From positions 124,001 through 188,000 of the forward strand of contig NZ_JARTLM010000004.1 in the NCBI RefSeq assembly GCF_029625905.1: DNA of 64,000 bases, in the 5' to 3' direction. Shown here piece after piece: positions 38,351 to 47,036 of this stretch (position 1 is the first letter of the stretch; each line of letters opens with the position of its first letter). Source of the stretch: Hydrogenovibrio sp. 3SP14C1. GTDB lineage: Bacteria > Pseudomonadota > Gammaproteobacteria > Thiomicrospirales > Thiomicrospiraceae. A program made the position numbers and the translations under genes. Under the pieces are notes generated by a model. It saw nothing but the letters and a program-made list of their open reading frames with translations. It was not told where the DNA came from and did no database searches.

Positions 38351-39260
38351 CGCGCCAGCCAATTTAATGCTAATGGGAGAGCACAGCGTGGTGTATGGAC
38401 ACAAAGCCATCGCATGCTCTCTTAACCATCGTATTTCAATCGATTGGTCAACGCGAGACGATAATCAAATCCGTATTTATTCAACGTTAGGAAATCATTG
38501 CACAGACACTGAGACATTGGCGGAGCACCCGAGTTTAAAATGGGTTATGGCCTGCTTACAGCATTATCAACCCCAGTTAACAAGCGGCCTCAACATTCAA
38601 ATTGAAAGCGATTTTAGCTCAACGGTTGGGTTAGGCAGTTCAGCTGCAGTGCTTGCCGCCACTCTCGGAGGCCTGAATCACTTTACCCAGCAAAATGCAT
38701 CACTGGAAACGCTATTTGATATCGGGCTTAACCTCATTCATAGCATCCAAGGTCGCGGGTCGGGCACAGACTTAGCCGCTAGCTTACATGGCGGGATTAT
38801 TCTATTTGACCCTCAAAACCAATCAATCCAAAAGCTGACATCTGATTTTCCGATTTCATTAGTGTATTGTGGCTACAAAACCCCAACCGCAAAAGTGCTT
38901 GAAAAGGTCGCGACCGACTGGCAGGATCAACCAGCATTATTACAGCACCTTTATCAAATGATGGGGCAAACCACCGAAGCCGCCTACCAAAGTTTGAGAC
39001 ATTATGATATCAATGCGTTTTATCGACTTGCCAATACATATCAAGGGCTAATGGATGCACTAGGCGTCAATGATGCCACCTTATCTCATCTAGTCTATCA
39101 ACTTCGCCATGATCGAGAAATCCATGCCAGTAAAATTTCCGGTTCCGGACTTGGTGACTGTGTCATCGGTTTTGGCATCATGCAACCTCAAACGTTACCC
39201 AATTATGAAAGAATTATAGTTCACATCTCAACACACGGTTTAAATGTAACGCCTAATTGA
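38334..39260 (+). CDS. Probable phosphomevalonate kinase (GHMP superfamily)
   Basis: GHMP kinase of 308 aa beginning at a GTG at 38334, chosen because AAGGAAG lies 5 bases upstream and the first GHMP motif (APANLMLMGEHSVVYG) follows at once; the frame runs 49 codons further upstream inside mvk. Other motifs are VGLGSSAAVLAA, GRGSGTDLAASLHGG (closest to the GSGxDxAxxxxGG pattern of phosphomevalonate kinases) and KISGSGLGDCVIG. The N-terminal motif is nonetheless mevalonate kinase-like. Since the operon already encodes a kinase and the decarboxylase, phosphomevalonate kinase is the best fit by position, but a swap of the two kinase names is possible. Confidence 0.7.
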   Translation: MKWTSSAPANLMLMGEHSVVYGHKAIACSLNHRISIDWSTRDDNQIRIYSTLGNHCTDTETLAEHPSLKWVMACLQHYQPQLTSGLNIQIESDFSSTVGLGSSAAVLAATLGGLNHFTQQNASLETLFDIGLNLIHSIQGRGSGTDLAASLHGGIILFDPQNQSIQKLTSDFPISLVYCGYKTPTAKVLEKVATDWQDQPALLQHLYQMMGQTTEAAYQSLRHYDINAFYRLANTYQGLMDALGVNDATLSHLVYQLRHDREIHASKISGSGLGDCVIGFGIMQPQTLPNYERIIVHISTHGLNVTPN

Positions 39261-39279
39261 TCCCCAAAAGAGCCTCTTT

Positions 39280-40278
39280 ATGAAAAATACACAACGCCAT
39301 TTTGTTGACCAAATCATTCCTCACCGAACCCCTAAACAAAAAGGAATTGGGCAAGCGCCTGTCAATATTGCTCTCAGTAAGTACTGGGGAAAACGAAATG
39401 TGGATTTAAACCTACCCACTAACAGTAGCTTATCCGTCAGCCTTCCTGGGTTGGGGACGGAAACACACCTTGAATGGATGGAAAATCAATCGGATGAAAT
39501 TTACTTAAATAAAACACTCTTAAAATCAGACAATGCTTTTGCCCAAAGAACCAGCTTGTTTTTAGATTTATTCCGACCGAACACGCAAGGCGGCTTTGTT
39601 GTCAACACCATCAATAGCGTACCAACGGCAGCTGGGCTAGCATCTTCTGCATCTGGCTATGCTGCTTTAGCGCTTGCCCTGAATGACTGCTTTCAATGGG
39701 ATTTGCCTTTAAAACGCCTTTCTTTATTGGCTCGACTTGGAAGTGGCAGTGCCAGCCGATCTTTATATAATGGATTTGCCTTGTGGCATAAAGGGCAATT
39801 AGATAATGGAATGGACAGTTACGCCGAAAAAATTGACCAGGCCTGGCCAGAATTATGTATTGGATTACTGGAAATTGATGTTTCAGAAAAACCCATCAGC
39901 TCGACCCAGGGGATGCAAAATACAGTAAATCATTGTGAATTGTATGCCGCTTGGCCTGATAAAGCCGAAGCAGATTTACAGAAAATTCACCAAGCTATTG
40001 AACGTAAAGATTTTCAACAGCTTGGACAAACATCAGAAAACAATGCGCTTGCCATGCATGCCACCATGATCGCAACCTGGCCTCCAATTCTATATTGGCA
40101 ACCTGAGTCGGTGGCAGCAATGCATCAAATATGGCAACTTCGTAGCGAAGGATGTGAGGTGTATTTCACAATGGATGCAGGGCCGAATTTGAAACTGCTT
40201 TTCTTACGACAAGACACACAGACTATTCAAGATCACTTTCCATCGGTTAAAGTGATTCACCCCTTTTCTGACGAGTGA
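39280..40278 (+). CDS. mvaD: Diphosphomevalonate decarboxylase
   Basis: Last step of the mevalonate pathway: ATP-dependent decarboxylation of mevalonate diphosphate to IPP. The product is 332 aa. The N-terminal IALSKYWGKRN, NSSLSVSL, the ATP-binding loop TAAGLASSASGYAALA, GSGSASRSLYNGF and the C-terminal FTMDAGPNLKLL are all characteristic. The conserved Asp of the last motif is present. It is 19 bp after the kinase gene. It contains CCAGGCCTGG at 39837-39846 (DQAWPEL). Confidence 0.95.
   Translation: MKNTQRHFVDQIIPHRTPKQKGIGQAPVNIALSKYWGKRNVDLNLPTNSSLSVSLPGLGTETHLEWMENQSDEIYLNKTLLKSDNAFAQRTSLFLDLFRPNTQGGFVVNTINSVPTAAGLASSASGYAALALALNDCFQWDLPLKRLSLLARLGSGSASRSLYNGFALWHKGQLDNGMDSYAEKIDQAWPELCIGLLEIDVSEKPISSTQGMQNTVNHCELYAAWPDKAEADLQKIHQAIERKDFQQLGQTSENNALAMHATMIATWPPILYWQPESVAAMHQIWQLRSEGCEVYFTMDAGPNLKLLFLRQDTQTIQDHFPSVKVIHPFSDE
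39837..39846. repeat. Iterated palindrome CCAGGCCTGG, coding copy
   Basis: Exact copy in mvaD, read in frame as Gln-Ala-Trp. Confidence 0.9.
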
Positions 40279-40431
40279 AAAATAAAAGGGCTAAACTGAA
40301 TTAAAAATAACGATGCTTGTAACCAAGGATAGAATGAACAGGCTTAATCAAAAACCTGGTTCATACTTTGGCGTCAATCAGTCAAAAGCATTAAAAACCC
40401 CTTTCACCTCAAAACCACAAAGGCTTATGCG

Positions 40432-40884
40432 TTATTTGACAACCGACAGATGTGAGCGTTTTTTTGGCTTATCGGTTTTAGCGCTTTCAGAATCGCTTTC
40501 AGGTGTAGAGGACTCAGTCGAATCGACTGCTGATAAAGAAGGTTTGTCTTCCATTGAACTGGTTTCTTCTGGATACGGTTCCGGCGGAAAAGGCATACCT
40601 TGCCCATTTTCACGGGCAAAAATAGCCAACACAGCTTCAGGCGGAAATCCAATTTCTCTTTCAATTCCTTGAAAACGCGCTTTAAAAAAGAACCAGTCGT
40701 TTGCCAACTGCAACTCTCTGACCGCATCAGGATGCACATTTAACACAATCACACCATCTTGAGCAAATTCCATAGGAACTTGAATCCCAGGATAGTTGGC
40801 ATCCACTTGCAAATGTGGTGTCCATTCATTATCCACAATCCAATCAAATAGCGCTCTGATCATATAAGGGCGATTCGAGATCAT
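40432..40884 (-). CDS. sspB: ClpXP specificity-enhancing factor SspB
   Basis: Adaptor that delivers SsrA-tagged proteins to ClpXP. The product is 150 aa: the substrate-binding domain (YMIRALFDWIVDNEWTPHLQVD, ARFQGIEREIGFPPEAVLAIFARENGQGM) occupies about residues 5-105. A flexible acidic, Ser-rich tail follows, ending in a short basic motif (KPKKRSHLSVVK) that should dock to ClpX. This is the normal partner of sspA, which lies 52 bp upstream on the same strand. Confidence 0.95.
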   Translation of the reverse strand: MISNRPYMIRALFDWIVDNEWTPHLQVDANYPGIQVPMEFAQDGVIVLNVHPDAVRELQLANDWFFFKARFQGIEREIGFPPEAVLAIFARENGQGMPFPPEPYPEETSSMEDKPSLSAVDSTESSTPESDSESAKTDKPKKRSHLSVVK

Positions 40885-40936
40885 ATTACGTCCGTTACTC
40901 CAGTACCATTTATTGTATTAATAAAACAATTTAGAA

Positions 40937-41578
40937 TTAGATGACTTCTCGCATATCAAGTTCATCATCAGACAAACTTTCAGCAAACACTTCTCGTGAT
41001 AAAACCTTATCTGAATAATCTTTAACCGCTTTAGCTGATTTAGGTAATTCAATTCCCAAATAAGGTAAACGCCACATCAATACCGCCAAACTCACGTCAA
41101 CCAAAGAATATTCTTCATTCATAAAGAAAGGTTGATGCTCAAAAACAGGAATCATTTGAATCAAACGTTCTTGCAAATCACGACGGGCTGTTTTGACTGC
41201 TTTTTCGTCATCACTCTGTGTAATAGTATCCACCAAAGCATACCATTCTTGTTCAATTTGACGAAGCATCTGGCGCGAACGTGCTTTCGAGATAGGGTCA
41301 ACCGATAATAAAGGCGGGTGCGGAAAACGCTCATCTAAATATTCAACAATCACTTGAGGATCGTAAAGTACCAAATCACGGTCCACCAGTGTTGGTAAGG
41401 TACCATAAGGGTTCAGTTCCAGTAAATCTTCTGGCATGCCTTCCGAGGTATCAACTTCAATAATTTCCAGAGGAATGTCTTTTTCTTGTGCCATCAATCT
41501 CACTCGATGCGAACTTGGGCTTTTTGAATCTGAAAATAAGGTCATCACGGATCTTTGCGTAATAGGCAAATCTGACAT
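40937..41578 (-). CDS. sspA: Stringent starvation protein A (GST-like RNA polymerase-associated factor)
   Basis: Protein of 213 aa with a thioredoxin-like GST N-terminal domain (MTLFSDSKSPSSHRVRLMAQEK, PYGTLPTLVDRDLVLYDPQVI) and a helical C-terminal domain. It lacks an obvious catalytic Cys or Ser, as expected for SspA, which binds RNA polymerase in starvation and acid stress. A GGAGAAC region precedes the start. The usual rplM-rpsI genes are not upstream; epmA is instead. Confidence 0.92.
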   Translation of the reverse strand: MSDLPITQRSVMTLFSDSKSPSSHRVRLMAQEKDIPLEIIEVDTSEGMPEDLLELNPYGTLPTLVDRDLVLYDPQVIVEYLDERFPHPPLLSVDPISKARSRQMLRQIEQEWYALVDTITQSDDEKAVKTARRDLQERLIQMIPVFEHQPFFMNEEYSLVDVSLAVLMWRLPYLGIELPKSAKAVKDYSDKVLSREVFAESLSDDELDMREVI

Positions 41579-41772
41579 GGAGTTCTCCTGGAGGTCGTTA
41601 AGTCATCAAAACTGTTGTTATTGGGTTAATCAAGTTTTACGATAATCATGGCGCATAAAAACTTTATAGCAAACAACCCAGCAAAGTTTTTCACGCCAAC
41701 CCTGGTTAATTTAAAAACAAGGGGTTACTAAATTATTATACACGCCATGTCAAGCCCTCAATAACCCTGAAG

Positions 41773-42747
41773 CTAGGCATTACCTAACCCAAAAGGGATC
41801 ACCGACTCAATGTTTTTATGTTTGGCGGCCAACATAAACAAACGATCAACCCCTAATGCCACTCCGGAGCATTCCGGCAGTCCTTTTTCTTTTAAGGCAT
41901 CCAACAAATAATTGTCTACAGGAACGGGTTCAGCGCCATGCGCTATCCGATCCGACAAACTGGCTTCAAACCGATCACGATAACCATCTGAATCTTGAAG
42001 TTCTTGATATCCATTTGCCAATTCCATGCCCTCGACAAAGACTTCAAAACGTAATGCGACCTGTGGGTTTTCTTTTGAAATCTCGGCCAAGGCTGCGTCT
42101 CGTGCTGGATAATGAAACAAATACGTGATGGCATTCTGACCTAATAAAGGTTCTATAACTTCCGTTAAAATAAGTTGTTCCCAAAGAACCTTGTCATCCT
42201 TATCAACCCCAATCACTTCTGGGATTTGATGACGGGCAAGGCATTGTCGACATTCTTCAGCGGTCGCGACGTGAATAGATGACACCCCGGCGTACTGCCG
42301 AAAGGCTTGTTCATAACTCAACATTTGCGTTGGTTTTGGCCCGATAACGAGTTGAATTAAAGTCGCCGTTTCAGCCATTATTTCTGTTAAATCAAACCCT
42401 AAACGATACCATTCCAACAACGTGAATTCGACTTGGTGTCGAGCGCTCAAATCACCATCTCGGAACACTTTACCTAAGTAAAAGATATCGCCACTGCCAG
42501 CACACAATAGACGTTTCATAGGGTATTCAGGAGAGGTATGTAAAAAGTAAGGTTGTTTGTCTTTGATGCCTGGAACTTGCACCGAGGTTTTGAGCGAACG
42601 CAGATGAAGATCGGGCGTCGCCGCACTCGACAGAATAGGGGTATCCACCTCCATCACCGAGCGAGCATAAAAAAACGCCCGCAGGTCTTTTAACCACTGC
42701 GAGCGCTTTTTTAATTGTTCTATGGATGCGGTTGGCTGCCAAGTCAT
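41773..42747 (-). CDS. epmA: Elongation factor P--(R)-beta-lysine ligase EpmA
   Basis: Lysyl-tRNA-synthetase paralogue (GenX/PoxA) that attaches beta-lysine to EF-P. The 324-aa chain has the class II core but no anticodon-binding domain. Motif 2 is seen in FRDGDLSARHQVEFTLLEWYR and motif 3 in GVALGVDRLFMLA. It is 17 bp downstream of efp and faces epmB across efp, so substrate, ligase and aminomutase form one group. No epmC was found in the window. Confidence 0.95.
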   Translation of the reverse strand: MTWQPTASIEQLKKRSQWLKDLRAFFYARSVMEVDTPILSSAATPDLHLRSLKTSVQVPGIKDKQPYFLHTSPEYPMKRLLCAGSGDIFYLGKVFRDGDLSARHQVEFTLLEWYRLGFDLTEIMAETATLIQLVIGPKPTQMLSYEQAFRQYAGVSSIHVATAEECRQCLARHQIPEVIGVDKDDKVLWEQLILTEVIEPLLGQNAITYLFHYPARDAALAEISKENPQVALRFEVFVEGMELANGYQELQDSDGYRDRFEASLSDRIAHGAEPVPVDNYLLDALKEKGLPECSGVALGVDRLFMLAAKHKNIESVIPFGLGNA

Positions 42748-42764
42748 GTTAACAACAAGCCAAC

Positions 42765-43331
42765 TTACTTAGCACGTGAAACGTATTCCCCAGTCTGGGT
42801 ATTACAAATCACTTTCTCACCAATTTGAATAAATAAAGGCACTTGAACGACGGCACCAGTCGATAAGGTCGCTGGTTTACCACCGGTTCCAGCGGTATCC
42901 CCTTTTAGACCTGGGTCGGTTTCAGTCACTTCCAGTATCACTTGTTTTGGCGGTAAAACTGAAATAGGGTCACCGTTCCAAAGTGTTACTGTGCAGATAT
43001 CCTGTTCGATCAACCATTTTTGCACATCAGCAACTGCCGCTTCTCCAGCCTGATATTGTTCAAAAGTTGCTGGATCCATAAAGTGCCAAAAGTCACCGTC
43101 GCTATATAAATATTGTAACTCGGTATCCATGACATCAGCCGCTTCTACTTTTTCACCTGATTTGAATGTGTTTTCCAAAACGCGCCCAGTGATTAAGTTA
43201 CGAAACTTAACTCGGTTAAATGCTTGGCCTTTCCCCGGTTGTACGAGTTGATTATCAACAATGGTACAAGGTTGCCCATCCATTAAAAATTTCAAACCGT
43301 TTTTAAATTCACTTGTGCTGACTGTTGCCAT
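42765..43331 (-). CDS. efp: Translation elongation factor P
   Basis: Relieves ribosome stalling at polyproline. The 188-aa protein has the three OB/KOW-type domains. The modified residue is Lys34 in PGKGQAF, which fits beta-lysylation by the adjacent EpmA and EpmB. Family features include [11 protein letters not shown] and the C-terminal RAK end. The operon is efp-epmA, divergent from epmB across 174 bp. Confidence 0.97.
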   Translation of the reverse strand: MATVSTSEFKNGLKFLMDGQPCTIVDNQLVQPGKGQAFNRVKFRNLITGRVLENTFKSGEKVEAADVMDTELQYLYSDGDFWHFMDPATFEQYQAGEAAVADVQKWLIEQDICTVTLWNGDPISVLPPKQVILEVTETDPGLKGDTAGTGGKPATLSTGAVVQVPLFIQIGEKVICNTQTGEYVSRAK

Positions 43332-43505
43332 AAATTCTGCCCTTACGATTCACGCTTGAAATTAAGCGCCTCACCTTTTAAAAATTCTTTTCAAATGTGT
43401 TTCATGTAAAATAAGCCGCATATTTTAACGCAACTCGGTCGCCTAAGGTAGTTTCTTGTTAAACAAAGCAAAACTCAAGGCTGGACGTCTATGAAGTGAG
43501 GCAAA

Positions 43506-44477
43506 ATGATCCAATCGATAGAACAACTGTGTGACTTAGTTGAGCTCTCGCCTGATGATTTGCCCATCGCTTTTGATACTGATTTTCCTTTTAAAGTGCC
43601 AAAACACTTTGCAAACCAAATCGAAAAAGGTAACCCAAACGATCCCTTGTTAAAACAAATTTTGCCAGGCCTGGCGGAAAATGAAATATACCCCGGATTT
43701 TCTCCTGACCCGGTGGGCGATTTAGCCGCCAACCCACACCCCAGTTTAATTCACAAGTATCACGGACGCGCACTGTTGATTGCCAGCCCTCGCTGCGATA
43801 TCCATTGTCGTTACTGCTTTCGTCGGCACTTTCCTTATGAACAAGCCAAACAACAACACTGGCAAGCCGCTTTGGAAAGTATTGCGCAAGACCCTTCAAT
43901 TAAAGAAGTCATTCTAAGTGGTGGCGATCCGATGAGCTTATCGGAAAACGCTCTGATTGCGTTAATTAATGACATTGAAGCCATCCCTCACGTTGATACT
44001 TTACGAATTCACAGCCGCACCCCCATTGTCGCACCGCACAAAGCAAATCGCCCGCAGCTTTTAAAAACACTGCAGCAATCACGCTTACAAAAAGTATTGG
44101 TGGTGCACTGTAATCATGCCAATGAACTTACATCAGAGTCCGCCGAGTTGATGCAGCAATTTCGTCAATCCGACGTTTTGTTATTAAACCAAACCGTCCT
44201 TCTCAAGGATATTAATGACTCTGCAAATGCATTGATTGCTTTGAGCAAAAAATTATTCTCGCAAGGCATTTTGCCTTATTATTGTCATTTATTGGATAAG
44301 GTTTCTGGCGCAGGCCATTTTGAAATCAAAAATGCTCAGGCCTGGGCAATATTTGAACAAATGCGCCAGACACTGCCCGGATACCTGGTACCACGTTTCG
44401 TCGAAGAAATTGCAGGCGAACCTTATAAAACCCTTTTAACAGACCCTAGCAGCCAAGGCATAAAGCCAACAACATGA
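43506..44477 (+). CDS. epmB: EF-P beta-lysylation protein EpmB (lysine 2,3-aminomutase)
   Basis: Radical SAM enzyme that turns lysine into (R)-beta-lysine for EF-P. The product is 323 aa, with the radical-SAM cysteines Cys97, Cys101 and Cys104 (CDIHCRYCF). SGGDPMSL and HSRTPIVAP fit the aminomutase fold. The PLP lysine lies in the C-terminal part (LDKVSGAGHFEI). The gene holds one exact and one near copy of the iterated palindrome (43665, 44337). It overlaps the glycosyltransferase gene by 4 bp. Confidence 0.95.
   Translation: MIQSIEQLCDLVELSPDDLPIAFDTDFPFKVPKHFANQIEKGNPNDPLLKQILPGLAENEIYPGFSPDPVGDLAANPHPSLIHKYHGRALLIASPRCDIHCRYCFRRHFPYEQAKQQHWQAALESIAQDPSIKEVILSGGDPMSLSENALIALINDIEAIPHVDTLRIHSRTPIVAPHKANRPQLLKTLQQSRLQKVLVVHCNHANELTSESAELMQQFRQSDVLLLNQTVLLKDINDSANALIALSKKLFSQGILPYYCHLLDKVSGAGHFEIKNAQAWAIFEQMRQTLPGYLVPRFVEEIAGEPYKTLLTDPSSQGIKPTT
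43665..43674. repeat. Iterated palindrome CCAGGCCTGG, coding copy
   Basis: Exact copy in epmB, read in frame as Pro-Gly-Leu (LPGLAE). Confidence 0.9.
44337..44345. repeat. Near-copy of the iterated palindrome (CAGGCCTGG), coding
   Basis: Reads TCAGGCCTGGG in epmB, in frame as Gln-Ala-Trp (AQAWAIF). It lies only 672 bp from the previous copy, the closest pair in the window. Confidence 0.7.
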
Positions 44478-46009
44478 TGAGACAACCTACTTTAACGCAA
44501 CCACAACCCGCCCCTTACCGTTATAGCTTGATCTTAATAGTCTCGTTGGCGTTATGGCATTTAATGTTAGCTGGCCAGGTCAACTTGAGTGTAGATGAAG
44601 CGCATTATGCACTTTATGGGTTAAAGCTAGACTGGAGTTATTTTGACCATCCCCCTATGGTCGGTTGGCTCAACGCGTTAATTGTTCCGATCTCACATTC
44701 TGATACCGCTTTACGCGTTATTCCGGCTTTATTTTTCGCCGCATCCAACTTGGTGCTATATCATATATCCGTTCGGCTTTACCCAAGTTTCCATTGGATA
44801 GGTTTCTGGACACTCGCACTCATTAACAGCGCACTCATGTTTCAATTGTTGAGTATTTCCATGCTGCCGGACACCCCATTAATACTGGCCAGTTTAATGG
44901 TTTTTTGGACCTTTCTGAATTTACGCGAATCGCCTAGCAATACTAAACACTCTTTAAAAATTTGGATATGGCTTGGTTTCTGGCTAGGGGTTGCAGGGCT
45001 ATCAAAATATACCGCGATTACCTTAGTCCTTTCTTTGCTCATTGTGATGCTGATCGAAAAACGTTTTTATTGGTTAAAGGACAAAGGGCTGTGGCTGGCA
45101 ATAGTCATTGCGGCAGTAATCATCTCGCCTATTTTGTATTGGAACAGTACACATGACTGGATATCTATCTTGTATCAGCTTAAACACGGCACCCACAATG
45201 ACAATTGGGACTGGCACCGGGTATTGAATACTCAACTGGCACAAGCTGGCGTCTATTCTTTATTATTATTTGGTCTCGGCTGGTGGTTAATGCTCTCGAC
45301 TTGGCACCAAAAACAAGCCGAAGTCGCTAGACTATTAGCCGCTTTCGCATTGCCAATCGTGCTTTTATTTGCCATGAATTCGGGCTATGAAATGAGCTTA
45401 CCACACTGGACACAGCTTGCCTGGTTATTGATCAGTCCAGCAGTGGTTTACTGGTGTTGGAAACACTGGCAATTTAAAACCGTGAGAGCCTTTGTCTATA
45501 TCAGTAGCATCATTACGCTTTCTGCTTCTTTGATTCTAAATAGTCAACTGGCAACCCCTTGGATGCCATTACCTGACAATGAAAATATCGTGAGAGATCT
45601 GCATGGTTGGCCTGAAGCGATTCAGCAAGCTAAGGACTTACAACCCGAATATCACAACGCTCCTTTATTTGCATCAAACTGGTCACAAGCCAGTCGTATT
45701 GGCTGGTATGCATACCCTCAGCCAGTGTACATCACAGATAACCGTTTCGATCAGTTCGATCTTTGGTTCGGGAACCCCGCAAAAGGTTCAAATGGCTTGA
45801 TGATTGTGCCTTCTTATGAAGACATCCCACCAAAAACGGGTTCTTCAGGTCACTTTGAAACATGTACCGCCCTCAAGCAACTGCCGATTATCAAGCGAGG
45901 AATAACCATCGTAACGTATCACTTCTATTTTTGTGAAAACTTCCAAGCGGTTTCTTATCAAGGCTGGGTTAAAACGCTTGACCCCACCCAAAAACCACTA
46001 ACCCCCTAA
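44474..46009 (+). CDS. GT39-family (ArnT/PMT-like) membrane glycosyltransferase
   Basis: Polytopic enzyme of 511 aa that probably moves a sugar from a polyprenyl-phosphate donor to a lipid or protein. The N-terminal half holds the acidic loop motif VDEAHYALYGLKLDWSYFDHPPM (catalytic Asp-Glu), followed by about ten hydrophobic segments. The C-terminal part, about residues 380-500, is a soluble periplasmic domain. It overlaps epmB by ATGATG. The next genes encode a flippase-like membrane protein and a GT9 glycosyltransferase, which points to envelope glycosylation, but the acceptor is unknown. Confidence 0.82.
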   Translation: MMRQPTLTQPQPAPYRYSLILIVSLALWHLMLAGQVNLSVDEAHYALYGLKLDWSYFDHPPMVGWLNALIVPISHSDTALRVIPALFFAASNLVLYHISVRLYPSFHWIGFWTLALINSALMFQLLSISMLPDTPLILASLMVFWTFLNLRESPSNTKHSLKIWIWLGFWLGVAGLSKYTAITLVLSLLIVMLIEKRFYWLKDKGLWLAIVIAAVIISPILYWNSTHDWISILYQLKHGTHNDNWDWHRVLNTQLAQAGVYSLLLFGLGWWLMLSTWHQKQAEVARLLAAFALPIVLLFAMNSGYEMSLPHWTQLAWLLISPAVVYWCWKHWQFKTVRAFVYISSIITLSASLILNSQLATPWMPLPDNENIVRDLHGWPEAIQQAKDLQPEYHNAPLFASNWSQASRIGWYAYPQPVYITDNRFDQFDLWFGNPAKGSNGLMIVPSYEDIPPKTGSSGHFETCTALKQLPIIKRGITIVTYHFYFCENFQAVSYQGWVKTLDPTQKPLTP

Positions 46010-46093
46010 ACACAATTAACTTAACTCGCAGTTTGCTGCCAGTTTTGCGATAATAGCAGCCAATTATTTTGACCAACCTTTAAAGGATTTCGT

Positions 46094-47002
46094 TTGGGCA
46101 ACCTTATTAAACTCGCTTTATCAGTTTTTATTATTGGGTTCATTCTATATAAATTTGATATTGTCGCCGTCTGGGATACGATGTTAAATGCCAGCTTAGG
46201 GCTTTTAGCCGCTGCACTGATTGTTCAGATTCTTAGCCAAACCGTTGCAGCTTATCGCTGGTCTCTCATTATGGACGCCCTCCAATTCAAACACCCGTTC
46301 AGGTTTTATTTCCGAAGTTACTTTAAAGGCAGTCTATTCAATCAGGTTCTGCCTACCAGTATTGGCGGGGATGCCTACCGAATCGCTGAAGTATCGGCAC
46401 ACGGCGGACTGATTAAGGAAGCTTTTTATGGTGTTTTTATTGATCGTATCGTCGGACTGGTTGGCTTACTGCTGTTGAATTTATTTGCCAATTCGTTTGA
46501 ATTTAATCTTATGCCTTATGAAGTGTTTATGACCATCAACATTATTTTGGTTACCGCATTATTCGGCCTGTTTGTGTTAATGGCGATTCACAAGTTTCCT
46601 TATTTTAAACGCTACAAGCTCACTCGATTATTTTATGAACTCTCAGAACGTTTCCGCTTTATTTATAAAACCCCAAAACGTATCAGCCAACAGCTTGGAC
46701 TATCTATCTTGATTCATTTACTATCCATGGTTGCCATCTTTGGTATTGGTCACAGCTTAGGCATTAACGAACCGTTAATTACTTATCTTGTCGTTATTCC
46801 GCCCGCAATCCTATTAACCATCCTTCCTATCTCATTTGCAGGTTGGGGGGTTCGAGAAGGCGCATTAATAGCACTGTTTATGATGATTGGCGTTGATGAA
46901 CATCTCGTATTGGCAATGTCTTTATTATATGGCATTATTTTAATCCTAAGTGCTTTACCCGGATTATTCTTCTATCTCACCAGCCAACATAAATATCTAT
47001 AA
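46094..47002 (+). CDS. Flippase-like / lysylphosphatidylglycerol-synthase-type membrane protein
   Basis: Integral membrane protein of 302 aa with about seven hydrophobic segments, of the UPF0104/LPG synthase transmembrane family (FNQVLPTSIGGDAYRIAEVS, PISFAGWGVREGALI). Proteins of this group are often found beside glycosyltransferases and may flip or handle lipid-linked sugars. The start is a TTG at 46094 with AAGGA 7 bases upstream; no nearer ATG has a ribosome site. It lies between the GT39 and GT9 genes. Confidence 0.78.
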   Translation: MGNLIKLALSVFIIGFILYKFDIVAVWDTMLNASLGLLAAALIVQILSQTVAAYRWSLIMDALQFKHPFRFYFRSYFKGSLFNQVLPTSIGGDAYRIAEVSAHGGLIKEAFYGVFIDRIVGLVGLLLLNLFANSFEFNLMPYEVFMTINIILVTALFGLFVLMAIHKFPYFKRYKLTRLFYELSERFRFIYKTPKRISQQLGLSILIHLLSMVAIFGIGHSLGINEPLITYLVVIPPAILLTILPISFAGWGVREGALIALFMMIGVDEHLVLAMSLLYGIILILSALPGLFFYLTSQHKYL

Positions 47003-47036
47003 TGGTTTGGTCAATATATACTTTTAGGACACATTC

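Noticed and set aside
40313-40672. A 119-codon plus-strand frame between mvaD and sspB
   Set aside because: It lies mostly antisense to sspB, whose identity is clear, and its product shows no family features.
41700-41760. A sigma-70 promoter for sspA near TTGACA and TATAAT words on the minus strand
   Set aside because: The two words are only 7 bp apart, too close to act as a pair, and no other clear -35 was found.
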